Shown here piece after piece: positions 50,141-58,525 of a DNA stretch of 64,000 nucleotides (the stretch's first letter is position 1; each line of letters opens with the position of its first letter). The notes beneath the pieces are model-generated. The model saw nothing but the letters and a program-made list of their open reading frames with translations. It was not told the origin of the DNA and searched no databases. This DNA comes from JABDGZ01 sp964483785. GTDB lineage: Bacteria; Omnitrophota; Gorgyraeia; Zapsychrales; Fredricksoniimonadaceae. The stretch is taken from positions 1-64,000 of the forward strand of contig CAZACW010000006.1 in assembly GCA_964483785.1 (NCBI GenBank), written 5' to 3'. A program made the position numbers and the translations under genes.

Positions 50141-51451
50141 TTACAAAGGGACCGGAATGCAATCGGTCATCAGCACATAGGTGTATTTGACAGCCAGATA
50201 GGAGGACCATAATAAGGACGGCAGCAAGAGGGCATAGCCGCCCAAGAGCCAGGCCCAGGATTTGCCCGTGATGTTCTGGAAAACATAAGCCGCGCCGATG
50301 GCCATGGCCGGGTAAACCGGCAGCGCGTAGATATCATGGACCGGGATCTGAAACACCTTCGGTAAAATGGTCAAGACCAGCAAGGGCATGACAGCCCAGA
50401 TCAACAGCATGGATTTTAAAGTTTTCTCCAAAGGGAAAAAGGGCAGCAGCACGCTCAAGGCCAGGACAGGGTTTTGGGCGAAGATGTCCACGGCATAGGT
50501 ATACCAGGGCCGGTGCAGTTCAAAATTGACAAAGGCAAAGAAATGGGCAAAGTTCTTTTGGTAAGGCACATGCAGGGGGGTGCCGTACACTTGGATCACG
50601 GCTGAAAACCAGGGCAGGGTCAGGACCAAGAACAGGAGGGTGAAGGCCAGGGCCTTCAAATCCAGAAATCCCAACCAGGATTTTTTAAAATCGTCTTTGT
50701 AGAGGTACAGGCGATAGGCCATGAGCACGCATAAAAGACCCAGATTGGAAATGCGGGACATCACCGCAAGCGCCGCAAAGATCCCGCTTAGGATTATAGC
50801 AAAGACGCTGTTTCTTCGATAGGCGAGATAAAAGAAAATCAGGGTCAGGATATAGAAGGCCAGGCCGATGCTGTCTGTCCAGATCTTGGTCCCGGCCATG
50901 ACATGGGCAGGGCTGACCGCCAACAACAGCCCGGCATAATAGCCGGTCTCTGCGTTGATGCATGTTTTGCAGAACATAAAGACCAGGACAATGGAGAGAA
51001 TGCTAAACACAAACGGAACAAGGGCATAGGCCAGGTTGGATGGAAAGTAGCGGGGCCAGCTGTTTGTCCTTATTCTTTTCCATTCTCTTTTATCGAGATA
51101 AATGTAGGGTTGATGGGGTGACAAAAGATGATGAGACCAGGTGATCAGATAAGGAAAGAGGGGCGGTTCAAAAAACAAGGGTTCATCGTAATAATGAAAT
51201 CCCATGGCGTTAAATTTTCCCAGGAGCGTGTTGTGGGGATTGTCATCCTTGTAGATGGCGTAGCCCTGGGCATAAGGCAATTTGCGAAAAGCCACTTTTT
51301 GCAGATTGTAATCGGCGAAGGAGCCGGTGTCTAATTTCATGGCCAGGGACACATAGTAACGCTGGTCCCAGCTGCTGTGCGGATAAAAAAATGTGCCTAC
51401 CCTGAAAAAAACCGAGGTGATCAGGATGATCAGCAGATGGAAGATTACCAA
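50141..51451 (-). CDS. GT39/PMT_2-like membrane glycosyltransferase
   Basis: The 436-residue protein has about 10 membrane helices. The first periplasmic loop contains YPHSSWDQRYYVSLAMKLDTG, matching the Asp-containing catalytic loop of GT-C enzymes, followed by a longer loop with EPLFFEPPLFPYLITWSHHL. KIWTDSIGLAFYIL is the second conserved spot. It likely transfers a sugar from a polyprenyl-phosphate donor, perhaps made by the next gene. It overlaps the PFK gene by 7 bases. Confidence 0.8.
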   Translation of the reverse strand: MVIFHLLIILITSVFFRVGTFFYPHSSWDQRYYVSLAMKLDTGSFADYNLQKVAFRKLPYAQGYAIYKDDNPHNTLLGKFNAMGFHYYDEPLFFEPPLFPYLITWSHHLLSPHQPYIYLDKREWKRIRTNSWPRYFPSNLAYALVPFVFSILSIVLVFMFCKTCINAETGYYAGLLLAVSPAHVMAGTKIWTDSIGLAFYILTLIFFYLAYRRNSVFAIILSGIFAALAVMSRISNLGLLCVLMAYRLYLYKDDFKKSWLGFLDLKALAFTLLFLVLTLPWFSAVIQVYGTPLHVPYQKNFAHFFAFVNFELHRPWYTYAVDIFAQNPVLALSVLLPFFPLEKTLKSMLLIWAVMPLLVLTILPKVFQIPVHDIYALPVYPAMAIGAAYVFQNITGKSWAWLLGGYALLLPSLLWSSYLAVKYTYVLMTDCIPVPL

Positions 51452-52650
51452 GGTCGCTCCATGGCGCTGTTCAATTTTTCTGCGTGGGCTTGGATGCCTT
51501 GGGGCGCGCGGCCGAAACAGACGCCCATGGCTTCGTAGATGGCCGCTTGATGGGTGTTCACGAAATTTTGTTTGATCGCTTCTTTGGTGTCCAGATAGCG
51601 GATCTTGCCGTTGGTGATGCCGCTGACGGTGACGCCGGAGATACCCTGGTTTAACAGCAGGAAGGCCGCGGCTCCCGCTTCCTTGCCGAAATTGACATCA
51701 TACGCGCTGGAATGTCCGCAGCGGACCAGGTGTCCCGGGGCGACCGAGCGCACTTCCGGGATTTCATTGATGCCTTTGACATAAAGTCCGGTCTTTTTCA
51801 TCAGCTCTGGAATGGAAGCATCGGCTTTCAGGCGTTTGGTAAGCTGTTGGCACACATAATCGCCGGCGCCGGCCAGGCGCTTATGGCCAAAGGCGTCCGC
51901 GGGCGTGTTTTCATCCACGATTTCAGCCCCGGAGGCGTTTTTGATGCCTTCGGCAACCACGATCAGATAGGTGCCGCCGCGGACATCGGAGTGCAGGATG
52001 CGGTCAAAATAGCGCTTCTTCATGTGCTGGTAAAGAATGTCGAAATCGCAGGGGATTTCCGGGATGATGATGGCATCCGCGTCAGCAGCCGCGCCTCCGC
52101 GAAAAGCGGTATGGCCGACATAGCGGCCGAACACTTCCAGCACCAGGATGCGCCGGTGCGTTTTGGCCGTGGTTTTCAGGTCTTCTATAAAGGAAGCGAT
52201 GCGGTTGATGCTGGAATCCGCGCCTACGGAATAGGTCTGCAGGTCCATGTCCATGGTTTTAGGCGCATGTACGCATTTGATGCCGTGTTCGTTGAGATCA
52301 ACCAGCACACTGCCGGAATCATCGCCGCCGGAAATGACCAGGCCTTCCAGCTTGAATTTGTCCATCCCTTTTTTGATGCGCTGGTATTTTTCGGCATCAT
52401 CGATTTTTTTGATTTTGACCCGGGAATGGCCGGCTTCTGACCCTGCCAGATTGGCATCGAATTGGTCCAGGCGCTCTGGGGTCAATTCGGTCAACTGATC
52501 GAATTCCACCAGATTGTACAGCCCGGCATAGCCGCTGGGGATCACATAGCAGGAGGCGCCGTGGGCCAAGGCCATGTAGGCAGCGCCTTTGACGACCCCG
52601 TTGAGGCCTCCGCAATCCCCGCCCGAAGTGATGATTCCAATGCGTTTCAT
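51445..52650 (-). CDS. pfp: Phosphofructokinase, PPi-dependent type predicted
   Basis: The 401-residue protein phosphorylates fructose 6-phosphate. GIITSGGDCGGLNGVVKG binds the phosphoryl donor; APKTMDMDLQTY and EVFGRYVGHTAFRGGAAADAD line the active site. Donor choice follows two positions: Asp111 in GGDDS (Gly104 in E. coli ATP-PFK) and Lys131 in PKTMD (Gly124). Asp plus Lys is the PPi-dependent signature. With hppA in the same genome this points to reversible, PPi-coupled glycolysis. The start is ATG 52650 (AAAGGAG 5 bases upstream). It is the first gene of a five-gene operon of otherwise glycan-related genes. Confidence 0.85.
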   Translation of the reverse strand: MKRIGIITSGGDCGGLNGVVKGAAYMALAHGASCYVIPSGYAGLYNLVEFDQLTELTPERLDQFDANLAGSEAGHSRVKIKKIDDAEKYQRIKKGMDKFKLEGLVISGGDDSGSVLVDLNEHGIKCVHAPKTMDMDLQTYSVGADSSINRIASFIEDLKTTAKTHRRILVLEVFGRYVGHTAFRGGAAADADAIIIPEIPCDFDILYQHMKKRYFDRILHSDVRGGTYLIVVAEGIKNASGAEIVDENTPADAFGHKRLAGAGDYVCQQLTKRLKADASIPELMKKTGLYVKGINEIPEVRSVAPGHLVRCGHSSAYDVNFGKEAGAAAFLLLNQGISGVTVSGITNGKIRYLDTKEAIKQNFVNTHQAAIYEAMGVCFGRAPQGIQAHAEKLNSAMERPW

Positions 52651-52682
52651 GGAGCTCCTTTGGTAATGGTTTAGTGCGAAAT

Positions 52683-52691
52683 AAATTACCA
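52683..52691 (-). promoter_or_regulatory. Possible extended -10 promoter of the pfp operon
   Basis: On the minus strand TGG (52691-52689) directly precedes TAATTT (52688-52683), about 33 bases before ATG 52650. No good -35 is visible, so this is tentative. Confidence 0.35.
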
Positions 52692-52722
52692 TAAATGACC
52701 CTGATTTTCCATCAAATATGCA

Positions 52723-52751
52723 ACCATCACAACCCCCGGGGTTGTGATGGT
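52723..52751. repeat. 29-bp palindrome, copy 1
   Basis: ACCATCACAACCCC and GGGGTTGTGATGGT are perfect 14-bp arms around a single central C. It sits in the divergent gap between pfp and the S53 peptidase, 12 bases upstream of the latter's -35. The copy at 60821-60849 is its exact reverse complement (central G). Confidence 0.9.
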
Positions 52752-52762
52752 CCTGAAGTTAA

Positions 52763-52792
52763 TTGGCAAAAAGTAAAAGAATATGGTATATT
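52763..52792 (+). promoter_or_regulatory. Promoter of the S53 peptidase gene
   Basis: -35 TTGGCA (52763-52768), 18-base spacer, -10 TATATT (52787-52792) preceded by TGG (extended -10). The start codon is at 52831 with AAAGG 8 bases upstream. Confidence 0.6.
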
Positions 52793-52830
52793 TGAGCCGC
52801 TCCCAAACTCATTTCAAGAAAGGTCAGAAC

Positions 52831-55800
52831 ATGAAAAGAACTTTTGTCGTGTGGGCAGTGATTACTGCTGGGCTTTGCTTTGTCTTGTCAACCCGCGCCT
52901 GGTCCATCCAGTCACAGGCCATGATCAAAAACCGATCGGATGGCAGCCAAACCTTGCTGAATCATGTGCCCCATGATATGGCGTCCTCCAAAATGCTCTA
53001 TCATGCCGGCTTTTCTGAGAACCTCGATTTGCAGATCGTTTTGCCGGTACGCAATCAAAATAATCTCCATACGCTTTTAAACAATCTTTACGACCCCCAA
53101 AGCCCTGCCTATCATCAATGGCTGACGCCGGCCCAATTCTCCCAGCAATTCGGCTACAGCGGCGCTGAATCCGATTATGTCCAGGTCAAAAATTTTCTGC
53201 AGGCCAGCGGTTTATCCGTGGTCAGCCCAACTGCCAACGGCCTGGTGATCAAGGTGAGGGGACCGGTGCCGGCTGTTGAGAGGGCCCTTAACGTACATAT
53301 CAACCATTATATGAGGAAGGACGGTCTGTCCTTCTTTGCCCCGGATTCTGACCCCACCATCCCAGCCCCCTTGGTCGGCAAGATTTTGGCCATCGGCGGC
53401 ATGGACAATCTTCCTAAATTTAAGCCTAAAAGCCGGCCTGCTTCCATGTCTGCCCTGGCCGTGCCCATCGGCAGCGGTCCGGGCGGGTTTTTGGCCCCGA
53501 ACGATATCAAAACAGCCTATAATCTAAATGCCATCCCATCCATTGGATTGAACCAGACCATCGCCTTGTTTGAATTGGACGGGTACAATCTTTCCGATAT
53601 CGTGCAGTATGATACCAAATTCGGCGTTAACTTTGTCGGCTCCTTGACCAATATTCCGGTGGATGGATTTAACGGGGCCCCTGATTTCAGCGTGAACGGC
53701 GGCGGCAATGAGGTGACCCTGGACATCGAACTGCTCACAGCCTTTGCGCAGGGCAGTAATATCCTGGTCTATGAAGCTTCTGATACCTTCCAGTCCTGGG
53801 TGGATGAATGGACCCGGATCGCCACGGATAATGCGGCCAAGATCATCAGCGCTTCCTGGGGCCAGCCGGAAATGGATTCACCGACGATCAATTTTGACAA
53901 TATGATCTTCCAGCAATTGGCGGCCCAGGGCCAGGCGGTTTTTGCCGCTGCCGGCGACTTGGGCGCCTTTGACGGCGGGACCGCGCTCGCAGTCAATGAG
54001 CCTGCTTCCAATCCTTATGTTACAGGGGTCGGCATCAGCGCCCTGACCACCAATGCCAACGGGAGCTATAACGCTGAAACAGCGTCGGTCAACGGCGGCG
54101 GCGGGATCAGCAGTCTCTATGCCATACCTTCGTACCAGGCGGCCCTGGCAGCCCAGGCCCCGGCCGCGGCCAGGCTTTCCACGGCCATGCGCAATGCGCC
54201 GGATGTTGTCCTGACCGGCGACAGTTCCACTTTGTATGCCTTTTATATCAACGGTCAATGGGTCGGACGCTGGGGGTCAAGCTTGTCAACACCGATATGG
54301 GCTTCCTTCATGGTTTTGGTCAACCAGGGCCTTGGCGTCAGCGGCCCGCTGGGTTTTGCCAATCCTGCTTTGTATCAAATCGCCCAAAGCCAAAATTACT
54401 CCAATGATTTTCACGATCTGACATCGGGCAATAACGGCTTTTATCCGGCGGAGCCGGGATTCGATGATGCCACCGGCTTAGGTTCATTTAACGGCCTGAA
54501 TTTATACAATGATCTGATCAGCCTTGCCAAAGCTTCTTCCGTGCCTTCTGTACCCGCGGGGCTGACCGCCACGGCCGTTCCAGGGGAAGTGAACTTGAAC
54601 TGGAACGCGGCCAACGGCGCCGTGTACTATACGGTCAAAAGGTCCCTGGTCAGCGGCGGCCCGTACACGACCATCGCTTCTTCCATTGTGACCGCAAGCT
54701 ATACCGATGCCGCGGTCACCGACGGAGTCACTTATTACTACGTGGTTTCCGGCGTCAATTCCGCCGGCAGCAGCGGCAATTCCAGCCAGGCCGGCGTCCA
54801 GGCCAATGTCCCTGTCCCGGCCCCGCCGGCGCTGAGGGGTTTTTACGGCGACCATCAGGCGCAATTGGCCTGGGACCCGGTCCCGGCCGCGCTTTCCTAT
54901 AAGATCGGCAGATCCTCGACCAAGGGAGGCCCTTACACAACGATCGCCGGCAATGTCGGGGACACCTCTTATTTTGATTATCTTGTCAGCAACGGCTCGA
55001 CGTACTATTATGTGGTCTCCGCCGTCAATGCCAAGGGTACGGGCAAGATTTCGAATGAAATCAGCGTTGTGCCCAATCCCATCCCGCAGAATCTCAACGC
55101 GGTCGCTGAAAATAAGGATGTTTTCCTGTATTGGAGCGCCAGCCCCGGCGCACTGCTTTATCACGTGCAGAGGTCCGTCTTTAAAAACGGCCCTTATACC
55201 CTGATCGCAACGCCCTCCAGCACCAATTACACCGACACCACGGTCACCAACGGCACCACCTATTACTATTACGTTTTTGCGGTCAATGCCTCCGGCGGCT
55301 TCAGCCAGGGCTCCAACGGGGTCAGCGCCAGGCCCTTGCCGCAAGCGCCGACCGGCCTGACGACCTTTGTCGCGCAGGGACCGGCTCCGTCGGTGATTCT
55401 GACCTGGTCCCTGGTCCCGGGCGAAACCGTTTATTATGTCAAAAGATCCACGACGAGCGGGGGGCCCTTTACCACCGTAGGCACGGTGGTCACCAAGCCG
55501 TCCTGGGCCGTGGGCGATTTGGTCGATCATTTCGGCCTGAGCTACGGCACCACCTATTTTTATGTGGTCTCAGGGGCCAATAACGGCGTGGAAAGTCCGA
55601 ATTCCATGCAGGTGGCTGTGACCCCGATTGCCATTCCCGCGGCGCCGACCGGCCTTAAGGCCTTTGTGGCTCAGGGACCGGCGCCGTCGGTTTCTTTCTC
55701 CTGGAACCTGGCACCTGGGGCCGTGACCTATTATCTTAAAAGATCCGATTCCATGGGCGGCCCATATACGACGGTGGCTACCATCAAACCAAAGCCGTCC

Positions 55801-56781
55801 TGGCCTATAGGTTCAGTGATCGATAATTTTGGATTGAAATATAATTCCAAATATTATTATGTCTTATCCGGCGCCAACGCGGGCGGGGAGGGTCCTAACT
55901 CCGCGGAACTTCCTGTGGTAACGCCTTCGCTGAACGCTACACCCGATTCCTGCCCAGGCACAGGCCCCAACGGCTTGTGCACGGCAACAGTCAACTGGCA
56001 ATTAGGAAGTTTGGGCCAGGTCTGGGTTCAGATGGACAACAACAGTCCCCAATTGTTTGCATGCGGCAGCAGCGGCAGTGTGCAGGCGCCCTGGATCGCT
56101 TCGGGCCATCAATATGTGTTTTCGTTGTATAACGCGTCATCCTGTTCACCCGGCGGGCAATTCGGTTCCGCGGTCCTCACAGCCACGGTCAAAGGGGCTG
56201 TGACCATCAGCGCCTCACCCAATCCTTGCCTGACAGCTACGGCAGGATTATGCACGAGCAATATCAGCTGGAATGCCAGCGGTGTATACGAAATCTGGGT
56301 GCAGATGGACTCTAACAGCCCGCAGCTTTTTGCTTGCGGTGCTACCGGCAGCCAGGATGCCAAATGGATCCAGGCAGGGCACCATTACGTGTTTTCGATT
56401 TATAGCGCGACGGATTGCACGGCCAATGGGAAAACAGGTCCGGCCCTGGGTTCTGTGACGGTGACAGGCCTTGTTCCGGTTTCACCGCCCGCGCCTCCCG
56501 CAGGCCTAAAGGCTTTTGTGTTGGGCGGGACAGGACCGTCGGTGTCCTTGTCCTGGAATTTAAGCCCAGGGGCTTTATCCTATAATGTCAAAAGATCCAC
56601 GGCGATCGGCGGACCGTATACCACCATCGCCACGGTGACGCCCAAATTGTCATGGCCTATCGGTTCCGTGATCGATTCTTCATCGGTAAGCGGCAATACC
56701 ACTTATTATTACGTGGTTTCGGCTGTGAATGCGAAGGGCGAGGGAATTAATTCTGCGCCGATCACTGTTGTGATACCGTAA
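52831..56781 (+). CDS. Secreted S53 (sedolisin/kumamolisin) peptidase with fibronectin type III repeats
   Basis: The 1316-residue protein has a signal peptide (about 1-24), an activation prodomain (about 40-200) and an S53 catalytic domain (about 215-570): Glu294 and Asp298 in GGGNEVTLDIE, oxyanion Asp376 in AAAGDLGA, nucleophile Ser484 in WGSSLSTPIW, and a C-terminal calcium-site-like segment (DFHDLTSGNNG, GFDDATGLGSFNG). Then come five fibronectin type III domains (each with WxxxPGAxxYxVKRSxxxGGPYTTI and YYYVVSAVN), two 85-90-residue domains with paired cysteines (GLCTATVNW...QLFACG; GLCTSNISW...QLFACG), and a sixth Fn3. An extracellular protein-degrading enzyme with adhesive or spacer modules. 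ATG 52831 begins the signal peptide. Confidence 0.88.
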   Translation: MKRTFVVWAVITAGLCFVLSTRAWSIQSQAMIKNRSDGSQTLLNHVPHDMASSKMLYHAGFSENLDLQIVLPVRNQNNLHTLLNNLYDPQSPAYHQWLTPAQFSQQFGYSGAESDYVQVKNFLQASGLSVVSPTANGLVIKVRGPVPAVERALNVHINHYMRKDGLSFFAPDSDPTIPAPLVGKILAIGGMDNLPKFKPKSRPASMSALAVPIGSGPGGFLAPNDIKTAYNLNAIPSIGLNQTIALFELDGYNLSDIVQYDTKFGVNFVGSLTNIPVDGFNGAPDFSVNGGGNEVTLDIELLTAFAQGSNILVYEASDTFQSWVDEWTRIATDNAAKIISASWGQPEMDSPTINFDNMIFQQLAAQGQAVFAAAGDLGAFDGGTALAVNEPASNPYVTGVGISALTTNANGSYNAETASVNGGGGISSLYAIPSYQAALAAQAPAAARLSTAMRNAPDVVLTGDSSTLYAFYINGQWVGRWGSSLSTPIWASFMVLVNQGLGVSGPLGFANPALYQIAQSQNYSNDFHDLTSGNNGFYPAEPGFDDATGLGSFNGLNLYNDLISLAKASSVPSVPAGLTATAVPGEVNLNWNAANGAVYYTVKRSLVSGGPYTTIASSIVTASYTDAAVTDGVTYYYVVSGVNSAGSSGNSSQAGVQANVPVPAPPALRGFYGDHQAQLAWDPVPAALSYKIGRSSTKGGPYTTIAGNVGDTSYFDYLVSNGSTYYYVVSAVNAKGTGKISNEISVVPNPIPQNLNAVAENKDVFLYWSASPGALLYHVQRSVFKNGPYTLIATPSSTNYTDTTVTNGTTYYYYVFAVNASGGFSQGSNGVSARPLPQAPTGLTTFVAQGPAPSVILTWSLVPGETVYYVKRSTTSGGPFTTVGTVVTKPSWAVGDLVDHFGLSYGTTYFYVVSGANNGVESPNSMQVAVTPIAIPAAPTGLKAFVAQGPAPSVSFSWNLAPGAVTYYLKRSDSMGGPYTTVATIKPKPSWPIGSVIDNFGLKYNSKYYYVLSGANAGGEGPNSAELPVVTPSLNATPDSCPGTGPNGLCTATVNWQLGSLGQVWVQMDNNSPQLFACGSSGSVQAPWIASGHQYVFSLYNASSCSPGGQFGSAVLTATVKGAVTISASPNPCLTATAGLCTSNISWNASGVYEIWVQMDSNSPQLFACGATGSQDAKWIQAGHHYVFSIYSATDCTANGKTGPALGSVTVTGLVPVSPPAPPAGLKAFVLGGTGPSVSLSWNLSPGALSYNVKRSTAIGGPYTTIATVTPKLSWPIGSVIDSSSVSGNTTYYYVVSAVNAKGEGINSAPITVVIP

Positions 56782-56793
56782 GGGATTAGAGGA

Positions 56794-58455
56794 TTACTTG
56801 GCCTGGGCCAGCATGGCCTCGGCGTGGGACAGGGCAATCTTGGTGGTGTTGGCGCCGGACATCATCTGGGCAATCTCCTCGACGCGTTGATGACCTTTGA
56901 GCAGAATCACGTCCGTGGTGGCGCGTCCGGATTTGACGGATTTGATCACCTTAAAATGAAGGTCTGCAAACGAGGCGATCTGGGGCAGATGGGTGATGAG
57001 AATCACCTGGCGGTGGCTGGAGAGTTCTTTTAGTTTTTTTCCGGTGATCGTGCCCAAACGCCCGCCGATCTGGGCGTCGATCTCATCAAAGATCAAGACC
57101 GGGATGGGGTCGACCTTGATCAGGGCTTTTTTCAAGGCCAGCATCAGGCGCGCGGCTTCCCCGGAAGAAACGATCTGGGCCAGGGGCTTTAAATCCTCCC
57201 CGGCGTTGGGGCTGATAAAAAAGGCAACCTTGTCCTGGCCGTCCTTGTTAAACGGGGCTTTTTCCAGACGCGATTCAAATTTTACCTGCAGGATCCCCAA
57301 TTCCTTCAATTCACTTTCAATCGTGGTTTTTAATGCTTCACCGGCTTTTTGGCGCAGTTTGCTGAGTTTTTGGGCGATGGACCCGAGTTTCTTCTCCTGG
57401 GAGCTTAAGCTTTCGCGCAATTTTTGGTCATTGTGTTCAAAATTTTTGATCAAATCCAGTTTTGTTTTGGCCTCTTCATAGAATTTCTGGGCATCGTCAA
57501 GACCAGGCCCGTATTTGCGTTTGATGTCCGCATAGGCATCACACTGGTCATGGATGCGCTGGGCTGTTGCGGCATCAAATTGCAGGCCGTCGCCGTAATT
57601 CGTCAATTGGCTGATCAGATCATTGGTTTGCTCTTGAATGCCGGATAATTGGTCTAAAAGGGCAGAGGATTTTTCATCGATTTGGGTCAGAGATTTCAAA
57701 GGATTAAAAGCCTTGCGCAAAAGCGTATCAGCGCCGGCTTCCTCATCATCTAAAAAGCCCAAAACATTTTGAATATGTTCATGCAGTTTTTCCGCATTAT
57801 TAAGTTTGGTTTCTTCCTGCAAGAGTTCGTTATATTGCTCTTCAGACAGGGGCAGGGCTTCCAGTTCCTTGACCTGATGGCTTAGAAGGTCCAGGTCCCG
57901 CTGGCGCGTTTGGGCCAATTCCGCCAGAGCCTGAAGGTCCTTGCGGGTCCGTTCATAGGACGCAAAAGCCTCGGCATAATCTTCTTTCAAGTTTTTGAAC
58001 GGGACCAATTGGTCCAGCATGGCCAGATGCTGGTCTTGGGCCAACAGCATTTGATGATCATGGGGCCCGTGAAAATCAATGAGATGATTGCCCAGGGCCT
58101 TGAGCTGTCCGACGGTGGCGCTGAGGCCGTTGATTTTGATTTTGTTCTGGCCCGCGGCTGAAGCCGTGCGCTGGATGATGATTTGATCATCCTCTGCGCT
58201 TAGAAATTCCTGGATGCTTTCCAATGCTCTTAGTTTTTTGTCCTTGATTGCGAACACAGCTTCAATCACGCAGGGTTGCTGGGGGTTGCGGATGGAGGAA
58301 GAGTCCAGCCGCTCGCCTAAGACCGAGCGCAGGGCATCGATCACAATGGACTTGCCTGCGCCGGTTTCACCGGTGAGGATGTTTAATTGATGGGTAAAAT
58401 CAATGGAGATTTCATCTATCAAGCCGAAATTGCGGATCATCAGATGGGCCAGCAT
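56794..58455 (-). CDS. recN: DNA repair protein RecN
   Basis: RecN is an SMC-like ATPase that helps repair double-strand breaks. The 553-residue protein (from ATG 58455) begins MLAHLMIRNFGLIDEISIDF with Walker A GETGAGKS, a long central coiled coil, the signature IVSSGEAARLMLALK and Walker B PVLIFDEIDAQIGG. The open frame extends 14 codons further upstream, but family N termini match MLAHLxIRNF. It converges with the S53 gene (12 bases apart) and diverges from tex (70 bases between starts). Confidence 0.95.
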   Translation of the reverse strand: MLAHLMIRNFGLIDEISIDFTHQLNILTGETGAGKSIVIDALRSVLGERLDSSSIRNPQQPCVIEAVFAIKDKKLRALESIQEFLSAEDDQIIIQRTASAAGQNKIKINGLSATVGQLKALGNHLIDFHGPHDHQMLLAQDQHLAMLDQLVPFKNLKEDYAEAFASYERTRKDLQALAELAQTRQRDLDLLSHQVKELEALPLSEEQYNELLQEETKLNNAEKLHEHIQNVLGFLDDEEAGADTLLRKAFNPLKSLTQIDEKSSALLDQLSGIQEQTNDLISQLTNYGDGLQFDAATAQRIHDQCDAYADIKRKYGPGLDDAQKFYEEAKTKLDLIKNFEHNDQKLRESLSSQEKKLGSIAQKLSKLRQKAGEALKTTIESELKELGILQVKFESRLEKAPFNKDGQDKVAFFISPNAGEDLKPLAQIVSSGEAARLMLALKKALIKVDPIPVLIFDEIDAQIGGRLGTITGKKLKELSSHRQVILITHLPQIASFADLHFKVIKSVKSGRATTDVILLKGHQRVEEIAQMMSGANTTKIALSHAEAMLAQAK

Positions 58456-58525
58456 GCCTTGAATATTACCAAATAAATTGATTTTTGAGAAGCACATTCA
58501 GCCAGGCTGTGTTAAGATTGCCCCG

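Noticed and set aside
52695..52976. Small + strand gene across the S53 promoter
   Set aside because: It crosses the 29-bp palindrome and the promoter and overlaps the S53 signal peptide in another frame; no family or ribosome site.
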